Positions 28,798 to 36,659 of a DNA stretch of 64,000 nt are shown piece after piece. The number at the start of each line of letters is the position of its first letter. Position 1 is the stretch's first letter. The stretch comes from a virus. The DNA lies in IMG/VR virus record IMGVR_UViG_3300036760_000689, positions 46,117 through 110,116 of that record, one strand, 5' to 3'. The notes beneath the pieces were generated by a model. That model was not told where the DNA came from. It saw only the letters and a program-made list of their open reading frames with translations, and searched no databases. The translations under genes and the position numbers were made by a program.

Positions 28798-29451
28798 TTA
28801 CAATTGTTCTGTCAATCCCCAAGTGGCTTTTGAGTAATCCTCTTCCCCGATCGGAGTCTGACAAGCCATTTGCCGTACCAGGATCCTACTGTCGCACCAG
28901 CACTTGAATCCCAGAAGCATGGCACGTCTGCAAAAGTCAATATCCTCTCCGATTGTCAGATCCAACGTTGGACGGAAATAAGGTGACTCCATGGCCTTGA
29001 AGACTTCCATCTTAACCAGCATGACTCCAGTTCCCACACCTCCAGAACATTCAAATAATGCCTTTTTGGGATAATCCCAGATGGGAACTGGTCGGCCATT
29101 GGTTCCAGATTCGAAACATAAGGGTTTTATTGGAGGGCCAGCCGTGAAAAACAATGGGACAACAATATCCACATCATCTGCCAGAAGATGATCAATCAGT
29201 TTCTGGGGACAAACCATGTCATCGTCAATCTGGAGAAGATGTGAGCAACCCTTTTGCTGGGCTATGCGAACCGCTCCTTCACGAACAGGAATGATCTTGA
29301 CCTTTGGACCTCCTACCATCCAACAAACCGCGTAACGTCCTTCCAGTTCGGCCCTGCCGGTTTCCTGCGACAGGATAAGGAAATGTATGAAAGGATATGG
29401 CTCCACGGCATGATAATTCGGTACTGAAACGAGAATTCTAGGAATCGACAT
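28798..29451 (-). CDS. GT-A fold glycosyltransferase-like protein, 217 aa
   Basis: The N-terminus IPRILVSVPNYHAVEPYPF begins a nucleotide-sugar fold. CSHLLQIDDDMVCPQ near residues 69-83 carries the DxD metal/sugar-nucleotide motif, and GEDIDFCRRAMLLGF near 168 fits the ED acceptor-side motif of family 2 enzymes. It lies inside the virion gene block, so it may modify a virion or host surface component. The substrate is unknown. There is no membrane helix. Confidence 0.75.
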   Translation of the reverse strand: MSIPRILVSVPNYHAVEPYPFIHFLILSQETGRAELEGRYAVCWMVGGPKVKIIPVREGAVRIAQQKGCSHLLQIDDDMVCPQKLIDHLLADDVDIVVPLFFTAGPPIKPLCFESGTNGRPVPIWDYPKKALFECSGGVGTGVMLVKMEVFKAMESPYFRPTLDLTIGEDIDFCRRAMLLGFKCWCDSRILVRQMACQTPIGEEDYSKATWGLTEQL

Positions 29452-29480
29452 ATTGCTTATCCTGTGATACAGTCTGCGAC

Positions 29481-30035
29481 ATGATGAACACCGAACTTAG
29501 ACCAGATGAGTCCAGGCGCAAGGAATATGTCGTCAAAACCTGTCCATGTTGTGGAAAAGAGTTTCCTCTCGTTCCTTGGCAAGCGCGAGGGAAGAGGCAG
29601 AGACGGTTTTGTAGTAAACCATGCTCTTCCAGGTTCAATGAGACCGGCAAGATCAAAAGCCCGAGGCAGAAGATGGAATGTCCAATCTGCGGAACCACCT
29701 ACACCAGAACAAAGGGGGAGGCATTGGCTAGACGCAGAGAGACATGCTCCCGAGAATGCGGTTTTAAGAGCATGGCAATCAGAAAGACCAAAACGGAATT
29801 TGGGAGCGCCCCCAACGTTCACAGAGATAATCTCAGGAAAATAAGACCGATGGAACGATGTGAACTCTGCGGATGGAACGCCGAGCCAAGAATTCTTCAA
29901 ATGCATCACATGGACGGCAATGATAAGAATGGCAATCCAGAGAATCTCAAATGGTTGTGTCCAAACTGTCATTCCCTTGAACATTTGCGCTCCAAGACTG
30001 GGTGGTATGCATCCATTCGAAAACGAGCCTCATAA
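29481..30035 (+). CDS. HNH endonuclease on the opposite strand, 184 aa
   Basis: One of only two plus-strand coding regions seen here. CPCCGK-x(18)-RRFCSKPC and CPICGTTYTR-x(13)-CSREC form two N-terminal zinc knuckles. The HNH core is CELCGWN, ILQMHHMDGN with paired His, and LKWLCPNCHSLEH. It is convergent with the 393-aa gene (11-bp gap) and divergent from the glycosyltransferase, so it must use its own promoter. This is typical of a recently landed homing gene. Confidence 0.88.
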   Translation: MMNTELRPDESRRKEYVVKTCPCCGKEFPLVPWQARGKRQRRFCSKPCSSRFNETGKIKSPRQKMECPICGTTYTRTKGEALARRRETCSRECGFKSMAIRKTKTEFGSAPNVHRDNLRKIRPMERCELCGWNAEPRILQMHHMDGNDKNGNPENLKWLCPNCHSLEHLRSKTGWYASIRKRAS

Positions 30036-30046
30036 TCCCCATAACC

Positions 30047-31228
30047 CTATACGCTGCCGAGAGTTGAGTCAATGTCATGGCTCTGCCAATAGTTGGCACC
30101 ATGCTGGGTAAAGGGGTACCTCGAATACGCCCACTGAAGGTTCTGCATGTAGACGGAATCATCGGCAAAGACAGCCCATTCAAGATCAGACAGGAATTGT
30201 TGCAAAAAACCTGCCGCAACATTGGGATCATAATAGGCGCTCTTCCGATTGTGGATCATGACATCGGCAAGTGCGCCGTGAACCAAGAGATGTGACGGAA
30301 TGCATGGCGGGGGAGTATCCTCATCTTCCGCTAGGTTCGGAATTGTCCGATAGGCAAGATAGGGGAATCCTTGTTCCATGCTCGGTGTCGGGTAGAGTTC
30401 ATACTGCATGCGTCCGATCTCATCCGGGATGTAATCAACCATCATGTAGACCCATCCAGTGGTCTGCCGCCAAGCATCATAGGTATTCAGGACTTCCTGG
30501 GGCATGTTAAGTCTGAGCCGCCAACCCTGGGCCGTATTCAGGACAGACCAGACCATTCTCAGGTTCTGCTCCAGGGTCACGTAAGCTTGGCAGATCTGGT
30601 AGGCAGACAGAGATTGGGAGTTGTGGCCCCAAGGAAGATCGAGCGTTAGGTGCTGATCCGCTGATACCCCGATGATATTGTAGAACGGCCTAGTGGTTCC
30701 AAGACGGAACTGCCGCCTCGACAGGATCGACTTATAGATTGTGGAATGCGCTGCATGCGCAACGGTGGGTTTGGCCTGGAAAGATGAGGAGGTCACGGAA
30801 AGGACTAGAAGATACTCCTGATCTGCCGCCCCGTCACTGATGTTGAGCCAGTCCCCCGCGTTGATCCCAGTCATCGAGTCTGGGGTGATATCCTGATATT
30901 CGCCCGGATAGAGAATCGCGTTTGTAAGATGAGTAGCAATATCCTGGTAGGACCAAGAGGTACCCGTGCCTGTGACGAGCTTTGACCCACGGGTCACGGT
31001 TATTGTGCCAGTCGTGTAAGCTGCTGGAATCGACAGTTCCCCACGCACAAGCAGACCGCCCCACATTCGGCGGTCTTGCACTTGGCGTAGGCGAGTATTG
31101 ATACGCCTCTTCGCTAACTGCGGCGGACAGTCAGGATTGTAACTCAAAACGTGGTCGATCATTTGTCGGAAATTTTCCTGTACCGCTCCGCCCCCTGCCA
31201 TTGGTTGCGTCGGGCCTGTTATTGGCAT
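30047..31228 (-). CDS. Connector/tail-type structural protein, 393 aa
   Basis: Helical N-terminus (NFRQMIDHVLSYNPDCPPQL, then RINTRLRQVQDRR). A beta segment with ITVTRGSKLVTGTGTSW near residues 80-97 follows, a motif recurrent in phage adaptor proteins. The middle is beta-rich (to ~200), and the C-terminal half is helical and aromatic. It lies downstream of the capsid/decoration block, where head-tail joining proteins are found. The role is inferred. Confidence 0.65.
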   Translation of the reverse strand: MPITGPTQPMAGGGAVQENFRQMIDHVLSYNPDCPPQLAKRRINTRLRQVQDRRMWGGLLVRGELSIPAAYTTGTITVTRGSKLVTGTGTSWSYQDIATHLTNAILYPGEYQDITPDSMTGINAGDWLNISDGAADQEYLLVLSVTSSSFQAKPTVAHAAHSTIYKSILSRRQFRLGTTRPFYNIIGVSADQHLTLDLPWGHNSQSLSAYQICQAYVTLEQNLRMVWSVLNTAQGWRLRLNMPQEVLNTYDAWRQTTGWVYMMVDYIPDEIGRMQYELYPTPSMEQGFPYLAYRTIPNLAEDEDTPPPCIPSHLLVHGALADVMIHNRKSAYYDPNVAAGFLQQFLSDLEWAVFADDSVYMQNLQWAYSRYPFTQHGANYWQSHDIDSTLGSV

Positions 31229-31275
31229 ATGGCCCCCGCTGGACTTCCTTCGTATGATGATCTACAATCCACGAT

Positions 31276-31505
31276 ATGGAGAAAACCTGCACAAAATGCC
31301 TTAACTCCTTCCCCATTGAGCACTTTCACCTTAAAGGAAATCTTGACAGGATAAAGAAGGCAGGCCAACAATATCGCAAAACCCACGCCGAGGAAGTTCG
31401 CACGTCGTCCCGCTGTCCCTTGGCGGCGGCAATGGCATTGACAATATCCAGCCCCTCTGTGGAACCTGCAATAGCTCCAAGCAGGCCAAGGCCGTCCGCC
31501 ACTAG
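31276..31505 (+). pseudogene. Decayed HNH endonuclease with internal deletion
   Basis: The plus strand encodes MEKTCTKCLNSFPIEHFHLK, a normal N-terminal zinc knuckle of an HNH protein. The frame then breaks at about 31398. The HNH C-terminus resumes two frames away at 31401: HVVPLSLGGGN, NIQPLCGTCNSSKQ and a stop at 31505. The linker, first Cys pair and catalytic Asp before the His are missing. This is a remnant left by a deletion of roughly 80-100 codons compared with intact relatives such as 6268-6891. Confidence 0.75.
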
Positions 31506-31526
31506 GCATGATTCCCTCGTGCAAAT

Positions 31527-31550
31527 GCCGGGGCCGCTACAGACCCCGGC
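31527..31550. terminator. GC-rich hairpin after the decoration gene block
   Basis: A perfect 7-bp stem GCCGGGG/CCCCGGC with a 10-base loop. On the minus strand it lies just beyond the last decoration gene and is followed by ATTTG, a weak T tract. It also lies just past the decayed HNH gene on the plus strand, so it could end transcription from both sides. Confidence 0.5.
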
Positions 31551-31561
31551 CATATTGCGCA

Positions 31562-31579
31562 GGCTTCTTATTTGAAGCC
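31562..31579. terminator. Second hairpin overlapping a stop codon
   Basis: A perfect 6-bp stem GGCTTC/GAAGCC around a 6-base loop that contains the stop codon of the 82-aa gene on the minus strand. With the neighbouring 7-bp hairpin it makes a double structure at the end of the capsid operon. Confidence 0.4.
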
Positions 31580-31816
31580 GATAGCCAGAATGCTGGTCGC
31601 GCCGTATGAACCACTGAGAATGAACGTGATGGTTCCCCCACTTACCGTATATCCACCTGTCTGTCCACTGGTTGCGTTGGTGAAACTAACGTGGTCGATG
31701 GCTGACAGTCCGGTAGGGAAGGTATCACCATTGTCGATCGAAGCGGTCTTAGCAACAACCCCATCCCGGCTACCGAGGGACAGATTCTCTTTTAGCGTAG
31801 TTGTGATAACAGGCAT
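31568..31816 (-). CDS. Small decoration-like protein, family B, 82 aa
   Basis: The pattern LSLGSRDGVVAKTASIDNGD, IDHVSFTNATSG, GGYTVSGGTITFIL and a C-terminal ILAIGFK aligns along its full length with the 84-aa protein at 32978-33232. It is small, beta-rich and lacks a signal. Its place among capsid-adjacent genes suggests a head decoration or coat-associated protein. That function is inferred. Confidence 0.65.
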   Translation of the reverse strand: MPVITTTLKENLSLGSRDGVVAKTASIDNGDTFPTGLSAIDHVSFTNATSGQTGGYTVSGGTITFILSGSYGATSILAIGFK

Positions 31817-31825
31817 TGTCCCCCC

Positions 31826-32380
31826 TTAAAAGGTCATCATGTTGTGCAACAGAACAGCCGCCACGCCGGCAAGATCCTCTTCGAGGGCTACTCCGAATGG
31901 GATCGCCGTCGAGTTGGCATCCGCAGCGTCTCGCCCGAAGGTTAGATCGGTCGTACTATAGATCATAAGATCGCCAACATCGGTGGCACGATCAACCAGA
32001 CAGTCGGCTACACCGCCAACCTGAATCCAGGTATAATGGCCATGCGTAACCGCGCAGCCCAGAATGCCAGCGATCAGATTCCAACCGTTTGTGGCTCCCA
32101 TCCGCAACGCATATGCCGTGCAAACCTCGAATTTGCCCTCATCGGATAAATCGAGTTCATGCCAGTAGACCACACCATTTGCCGCTGCCGCGACAGAAAC
32201 TGCGTCTACCTTGACATAACGATAGACTTGACCCTTGAAACGCAATAACGTTCCGAGAGGTGCCTTCTGAACTGCATCGTTGGTGTTGGCAATGCCTCCA
32301 CCAACGCTCAGATCTGGAGGAACCTCAACGATCTCGTTCGACCCGAAGGTGAACAATCCATCTTTCAATTGAATAGTCAT
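31826..32380 (-). CDS. Decoration-like protein, family A copy 3, 184 aa
   Basis: It shares with the 189- and 179-aa genes the sequence GLFTFGSNEIVEVPPDL, ANTNDAVQKAPLGTLLRFKG, YRYVKVD, a GVVYWHELD strand, HYTWIQVGGVA and a closing strand before a short hydrophobic end. This is one of three tandem homologues just downstream of the coat gene. A head decoration or stabilising role is likely but unproven. Confidence 0.7.
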   Translation of the reverse strand: MTIQLKDGLFTFGSNEIVEVPPDLSVGGGIANTNDAVQKAPLGTLLRFKGQVYRYVKVDAVSVAAAANGVVYWHELDLSDEGKFEVCTAYALRMGATNGWNLIAGILGCAVTHGHYTWIQVGGVADCLVDRATDVGDLMIYSTTDLTFGRDAADANSTAIPFGVALEEDLAGVAAVLLHNMMTF

Positions 32381-32392
32381 TGTGATTCCTCC

Positions 32393-32962
32393 TTAGAAAC
32401 TCGCCAAAACACCTGGCAGAATCAGTACATAAGACTTGTTGCTGCTCACGGAACTGAGGGCAATGGCGAAAACGACGGACGTAATCTCCGCAGTTGCGCC
32501 TGCGATCCGGTTGAAATACATGGTATCATCAGCCGTACCGATCATCTTGTCTCCAGCCACGGTTGAAGCAGCTACAAACGCATAACCATATCCACCAACC
32601 TGAATCCAGGTGCAGTAACCATCGGTTACTGTGCAGAGTAGCACACCCGCGATGGCATTAAGACCAGCCAAAGCATAGGTGTAGTCTCCAGTTACCGAAA
32701 ACTTTCCCGCCCCTGGATCAAATTGAGTGGTATGCCAAAACATGACAGATCCTAATACCGCTGTGTTCGAGTTCGTCTGTTTTACGAACTTGACGTAGCG
32801 ATATAGTTTGCCCTTATACCGATACAAGGTTCCCAAAGGAACCTTAGCCGTCGCATCATTGGTGTTTGCAATTCCACCGAAGGGGGAAGCGACTAGATCG
32901 GGAGGAATTTCCACCGTCTGAGCATTCCCGAAGGCGGACAAGCCATCACCATAAACAGACAT
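32393..32962 (-). CDS. Decoration-like protein, family A copy 2, 189 aa
   Basis: Same order of motifs as its neighbours: GLSAFGNAQTVEIPPDL, NTNDATAKVPLGTLYRYKG, YRYVKFV, VMFWHTTQFD, YCTWIQVGGYG, and an Ala/Ser-rich C-terminus. It lies 12 bp from copy 3. The three copies differ mainly after the TWIQVGG strand. Confidence 0.7.
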   Translation of the reverse strand: MSVYGDGLSAFGNAQTVEIPPDLVASPFGGIANTNDATAKVPLGTLYRYKGKLYRYVKFVKQTNSNTAVLGSVMFWHTTQFDPGAGKFSVTGDYTYALAGLNAIAGVLLCTVTDGYCTWIQVGGYGYAFVAASTVAGDKMIGTADDTMYFNRIAGATAEITSVVFAIALSSVSSNKSYVLILPGVLASF

Positions 32963-32977
32963 AAAGCCTCCTTTAGG

Positions 32978-33232
32978 TCACTTGAAACCGAGAACGAAAA
33001 CGGTGGTGACGCCCAACGTAGCATCGCCACCACCAACCTTGAAGGTGATGATACCGCCTGATACGGTACATCCCACTGTGTGCAATCCGCTGGCATCCAC
33101 GATCTCCACGTGTTCGATGACGCTCATGGGACTTTCCCAGGTGTCGCCTTCGGCAACAGTGGTGAACTTCGCAACGACGCCATCGCGGTTTCCGAGTGAT
33201 AGATTTGCGAGTTGAGTAGGAGTAATTGCCAT
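32978..33232 (-). CDS. Small decoration-like protein, family B, 84 aa
   Basis: It starts at the ATG preceded by AGGAGGACTC. LSLGNRDGVVAKFTTVAEGD, IEHVEIVDASG, TVSGGIITFKVGGG and FVLGFK parallel the 82-aa protein at 31568. It sits between family A copies 1 and 2, which shows that an A/B unit was duplicated as a block. Confidence 0.68.
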   Translation of the reverse strand: MAITPTQLANLSLGNRDGVVAKFTTVAEGDTWESPMSVIEHVEIVDASGLHTVGCTVSGGIITFKVGGGDATLGVTTVFVLGFK

Positions 33233-33240
33233 GAGTCCTC

Positions 33241-33780
33241 CTACCAATCAAGGTTCTGAAGGAGGACCTTGCCATAGGAATCCGTAACGGACCCCAACTC
33301 GATCATCACGCCGAAGACCATCGCATCTGCGCCAGTAGTGGGAGCTACGGCAGCGAACTTCTTATCCGTCGCGCTGTACTTCATCTTGATGCCCGGAACG
33401 GCTCCCGCCACATAATCCCCAGGCAAGACTGTGAAATCGATGAGAGCACTGGCTACACCGCCAACCTGAATCCAGGTATAGTATCCGTCCGTCACCACGC
33501 AACCGAGGACGCCCGCGACAAGGTTTTTGCCGATGCCATCACTCATGTCAGTAGTAACTGTGAAGACGCCGTTGGCTGGATCGAGGGCATACCAGTGCAC
33601 GACCCCTATGGCAACGGCAGCTACGCCCTGGGCATCAAATTTCACATAGCGCCAGATCTTACCGTTTTCACGATACAAGGCCCCCAAAGGGGCCTTGGCC
33701 GTAGCATGGTTGGCCGTTCCGGGGGAGGACGGAACTTCCGCCGTCTGATCACTGCCAAACAGAAACAATCCGTCAGTCAT
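33241..33780 (-). CDS. Decoration-like protein, family A copy 1, 179 aa
   Basis: First family A copy after the coat gene. GLFLFGSDQTAEVPSSPG, ATAKAPLGALYRENGK, WRYVKFD, GVVHWYALDP and YYTWIQVGGVA follow the family order. The C-terminal LLQNLDW corresponds to the short hydrophobic tail of the others. It lies 11 bp from the coat gene stop. Confidence 0.7.
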   Translation of the reverse strand: MTDGLFLFGSDQTAEVPSSPGTANHATAKAPLGALYRENGKIWRYVKFDAQGVAAVAIGVVHWYALDPANGVFTVTTDMSDGIGKNLVAGVLGCVVTDGYYTWIQVGGVASALIDFTVLPGDYVAGAVPGIKMKYSATDKKFAAVAPTTGADAMVFGVMIELGSVTDSYGKVLLQNLDW

Positions 33781-33791
33781 GGATGCCCCCC

Positions 33792-34516
33792 TTATGAGGT
33801 GATGGCACTGAACATGAAGAATAAGCGCGGTGCCGGGAATAACAGGTTTCCTGCGAACAGATACTGCCCCGCCACGTCATCCGTGTTCTGCGCCTCTTTG
33901 AAACCCGTGAACCCGAACTGATATTTGGGAAGGGTCGAGATCCAGAACTGGATGTACTTCGTGTTGAGGCCGAAGATAAAATTTGCTGGGCAATACTGAT
34001 CGACGCAGACGGACGCGCCATTCCAACGCAAACTCTGGAATCCGATCTTCGCCACATCGGTTGATTCTTCCATGTATCTCTGTTGCGGCAGAATCTTGTT
34101 CCAGATGATGTTCCAGAGCGTTTGAGTGGTGACGATCAGGTCGACATGTTCGTTGCCGAACCAAGCAGCACCATAGGCGGTCTGAAATGCGGCCATCGTA
34201 AAGACTGTAGTCGAGGCATTGGAATAACCGTTGATGCCGGCATTGTTGGTGCCGTTAGCTACGCCGAGGTCAGTACGAGTAATACCGCCATATGAGGTAA
34301 ACCCTAAGGCGGTGCCATTATCCAACGCCTGCTGCATCCCATCGAGATTGATGGTTCCAGAGGTAACGCCAGTACCATCAAGGAAGATGTCGGTTCCCAG
34401 CAGTTTTGCCATCTTACCGCTGGCATTCACCATCTTGGATTCGACGTAATTCATCGCAGCCTCGGGGCCACGAGCCAGCACGTTGTCGGTACCGAAGAGG
34501 GTGACGTTCACGTAGT
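33792..34516 (-). CDS. Major capsid protein, exon 2
   Basis: Exon 2 supplies residues ~85-325 of the coat protein: VNVTLFGTDNVLARGPEA, then a helical spine (YVESKMVNASGKMAKLLGT), a beta core and a C-terminus rich in Phe and Pro (NLLFPAPRLFFMFS). Joined to exon 1 at 35259 through the codon T|AC it gives K-Y-Y-V-N-V-T, a continuous 325-aa protein of normal size for the HK97-fold coat family of short-tailed phages. The 239-aa frame starting at a GTG is the unspliced view of this exon. Confidence 0.88.
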
Positions 34517-35258
34517 CAGTTATGTTATCGAGCGGTTCTTTATCCGCTCTTCAGCGCGGTTACTGGATGCTGCGGGAAATCGCGCTGCTCAGACTATCTC
34601 TTCCCTTTCGGGCCGGGGTCTCTTGGAGAGGATTATCGTTGGGACTCACCTCTCTAGTCGTTACACCTTCCGCAGAACCTTTGCCCTCTGCGGCTTGGCT
34701 CGGCATTGTCTCTCCCGTTGAGAGTTCCACCGATTTCACCCGGTTTGTTCTAAACGCTTGGGCATCCTTATGGTTTAGGAATTGAGTCTTCTGGCAGAGA
34801 GTTATCCGTTGTGCGAATACTTCATCGCTAACAGGCTCGTGGCCACCCTTCTCATACCTCTTGCCGATCTTCTTGCTTGATCGGTTCAACTTTTCTAATT
34901 CCAATACCGTGAACCCCTGTTCCTGTTTGATCCTCAGATAAGGAGATAGCATCTTTGCTGCGGCAATGGATGATCGTGGGGAAAGTTGCAAAGTGTGAAC
35001 CATGGATGTATTGGGCGGAGTGATCGCCCCGCCAACGATATCTCGAATTTCGTACAGTACCCCAAGATTCTGCGAATAGAAGTTGATCTTCGCATAATAT
35101 TCATCTCGGGTCCTGTTGGGACGCCGGGAGTGAACTATCGAGATGCTTCCGTCGCAATCCAGAAATGCTGCAACGTATTCGAGCGCCAAACGCATAGAGT
35201 ACCTTCTAAGCAGCTACCGGCATTATACCACAATCCAGACCGAATAGCCGCACTAAGT
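34517..35258 (-). ncRNA. Group I self-splicing intron in the coat gene (742 nt)
   Basis: The coat gene is interrupted here. The 5' exon ends in U (CCGAAGU), the intron ends in G (ATAACTG), and an internal guide near 35208-35217 can form P1 with AAGU (including the U-G pair) and P10 with CUAC of exon 2. The P7 strands are visible: GACTA in R (34655-34659) and TAGTC in S (34592-34596), with the context GTAACGACTAGAG and AAGAGATAGTCTGAGC. P9-type hairpins (GAGCGG/CCGCTC at 34530-34549 and CAGCGCG/CGCGCTG) precede the 3' site. A stop codon soon after the 5' junction excludes an intein. Confidence 0.88.
34560..35195 (-). CDS. Intron-encoded LAGLIDADG homing endonuclease, 211 aa
   Basis: YVAAFLDCDGSISI at residues 7-20 is a LAGLIDADG helix with the catalytic Asp. 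A single clear copy means the protein would work as a dimer. Residues ~25-150 form the DNA-binding body. The last ~60 residues (from about VKSVELSTGETMPS to the end) are translated from the conserved intron core, P3 to P8, so they are probably an unstructured by-product of overlap between ORF and ribozyme. The ATG lies just after the internal guide. It would promote homing of the intron into intron-free coat genes. Confidence 0.85.
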   Translation of the reverse strand: MRLALEYVAAFLDCDGSISIVHSRRPNRTRDEYYAKINFYSQNLGVLYEIRDIVGGAITPPNTSMVHTLQLSPRSSIAAAKMLSPYLRIKQEQGFTVLELEKLNRSSKKIGKRYEKGGHEPVSDEVFAQRITLCQKTQFLNHKDAQAFRTNRVKSVELSTGETMPSQAAEGKGSAEGVTTREVSPNDNPLQETPARKGRDSLSSAISRSIQ

Positions 35259-35511
35259 ACTTCGGCACGACCTCAAGAGCCGTGTCCGTCTGTACGTAGG
35301 TAATATTGAACGTCCCCCCACGCTGGAAAGCCCCGCCGTTCAGCTCGGCAAATGCGATGGGGTGCCGGATGGAAGTTCCACCCTCAAACCGCTCCGCGTT
35401 GCGAGTCCGAAGACGAGTGAAGACGGGAGAGCTTTTATACACATTATCCACAAGTCTCGGGATTATGTGTTTATTGACCTTTCCCGTTATGTCATCCCAA
35501 GTGAGAGCCAT
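35259..35511 (-). CDS. Major capsid protein, exon 1
   Basis: Exon 1 encodes the first 84 residues plus one base: MALTWDDITGKVNKHIIPRL at the N-terminus, then RIRTRN-, GGTSIRHPIAF- and YVQTDTALEVVPK. Reading on past the junction adds 16 intron-encoded residues and a stop, giving a 101-aa dead-end product. The start has AGGAGGTTAAATTAGTT upstream. See exon 2 for the joined product. Confidence 0.88.
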
Positions 35512-35731
35512 AACTAATTTAACCTCCTGAGTTTACTGGTAAGTTGAAGATAGAAACAAACATTGCAAATGCTCCATTGGCTCTTACCCAATTGGCACTC
35601 ACCTCTGCTTGTCTCACCTTCCAACTTTCGGTTCTGCCTTTGCGGGGCTTCCGATCGCCGGCTCGGGTAACGCTTCTGGTTTGTGCTACAGGAACGGGGC
35701 CGGAATGAGCCAAGACCGATCCCGTCCGTTA
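35512..35731 (-). other. Leader region upstream of the coat gene (no convincing gene)
   Basis: 220 bases separate the scaffold stop from the coat start. The only frame begins with TTG and encodes a basic 64-aa product with no Shine-Dalgarno sequence, so I do not call it. On the minus strand the sequence has paired GCCAAT copies (GAGTGCCAATTGGGTAAGAGCCAATGG) and ends with a strong AGGAGG. A long structured 5' leader or a late promoter region is likely. I see no clear sigma70 match. Confidence 0.4.
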
Positions 35732-36583
35732 TCAGGACTTACCTTCCGCGCGAAATTCCTGCGCAATGAGGCCAGCTAATCTGCCTGAACCATCGGCCTG
35801 AACATCATCAGGAATGCCCGAATCCTTCTTTTGAAGTCGTTGCTGCAAGGGGCCAAGCACTGGTTCCCCCCCGCCTGCTGCGTATGGAGTGTTATCGTTT
35901 TTGTGTTTTTCATCCCATCGCTTTTGCACGTCGGCTTCGATTGTTTCTCTGAGTTTCTTTTCTCGCGACTCCTTGGTCAAAAATTCGTAGGCGGCAGACA
36001 AATCCCCGCCGCGCTTTTGTGCCTCATCGAGGAGTGCTTGCCTCGGGAGTTCAATGCCGAAATCGGCTCGATGTCTTGACTGGAGATCGATGATGTCAAG
36101 AACGGCTGCGCCCAGTGCATCTCCACGCCGATTTACATCATCGGCAGTGAGAAGTTTGCCATCCTTGAGCATTGTTTGAAATTCGGTGACGGTGGTCGCG
36201 ACCGCCTCGAGTTGCAACTTCGTGGCTGCAACTTCCTCGCGCGCTACACGAAGTTGCCGTTGAAGTGCGGCTTGATCATCTGGGGATTCAAGATCATTAG
36301 GGTGATCTTCCCTGGTTTCGAGGGCTGCAAGCCGCTCTTTTGCCTCACGAGCCTCTTTCTGCATAGCCTCATATTGCGGTTTGGCCGTGTCGAACCATTC
36401 CCGATTTTTCCGGTGGATAACCTCGGCCTCCTTATTCCTCTTGTCGAGGTCATTCATCTTGCGCGAGAATTCATCTTGCCGCAAACTACCCTCTTGGAGG
36501 GCACTTAATTCTTTCCTTCTCGCTTCTCGTTCGGCCTCTGGTACATATCCCAGGAGCTTTTCGAGTTCCGCTGAGAGTGGCAT
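35732..36583 (-). CDS. Scaffolding-type protein, 283 aa
   Basis: A highly charged helical protein. Residues ~25-160 are heptad-like Glu/Lys/Arg/Ala segments with coiled-coil potential, and an acidic Pro linker lies near 95-105. The C-terminus ends with a basic/hydrophobic helix (SGRLAGLIAQEFRAEGKS). Size, composition and location directly upstream of the coat gene match phage scaffolds, which shape the procapsid and then leave. No protease motif is seen. Confidence 0.82.
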   Translation of the reverse strand: MPLSAELEKLLGYVPEAEREARRKELSALQEGSLRQDEFSRKMNDLDKRNKEAEVIHRKNREWFDTAKPQYEAMQKEAREAKERLAALETREDHPNDLESPDDQAALQRQLRVAREEVAATKLQLEAVATTVTEFQTMLKDGKLLTADDVNRRGDALGAAVLDIIDLQSRHRADFGIELPRQALLDEAQKRGGDLSAAYEFLTKESREKKLRETIEADVQKRWDEKHKNDNTPYAAGGGEPVLGPLQQRLQKKDSGIPDDVQADGSGRLAGLIAQEFRAEGKS

Positions 36584-36659
36584 GTTATTTCAACATTTCT
36601 CTCACCCCAAAGTAATAGCAACTCCGATGTCCATCAGCATCCAACGGTTGGATTGACGG

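Noticed and set aside
29457-29984. 175-aa minus-strand frame opposite the HNH gene
   Set aside because: The plus strand encodes a complete HNH protein with all Cys/His motifs. The minus frame is its shadow.
34517-35258. Intein in the coat protein
   Set aside because: A stop codon occurs in frame 16 codons after the junction, and group I RNA elements are present. An intein would need an open frame.
35519-35713. 64-aa frame upstream of the coat gene
   Set aside because: It needs a TTG start without a Shine-Dalgarno sequence, and its composition is not protein-like. Treated as leader RNA.
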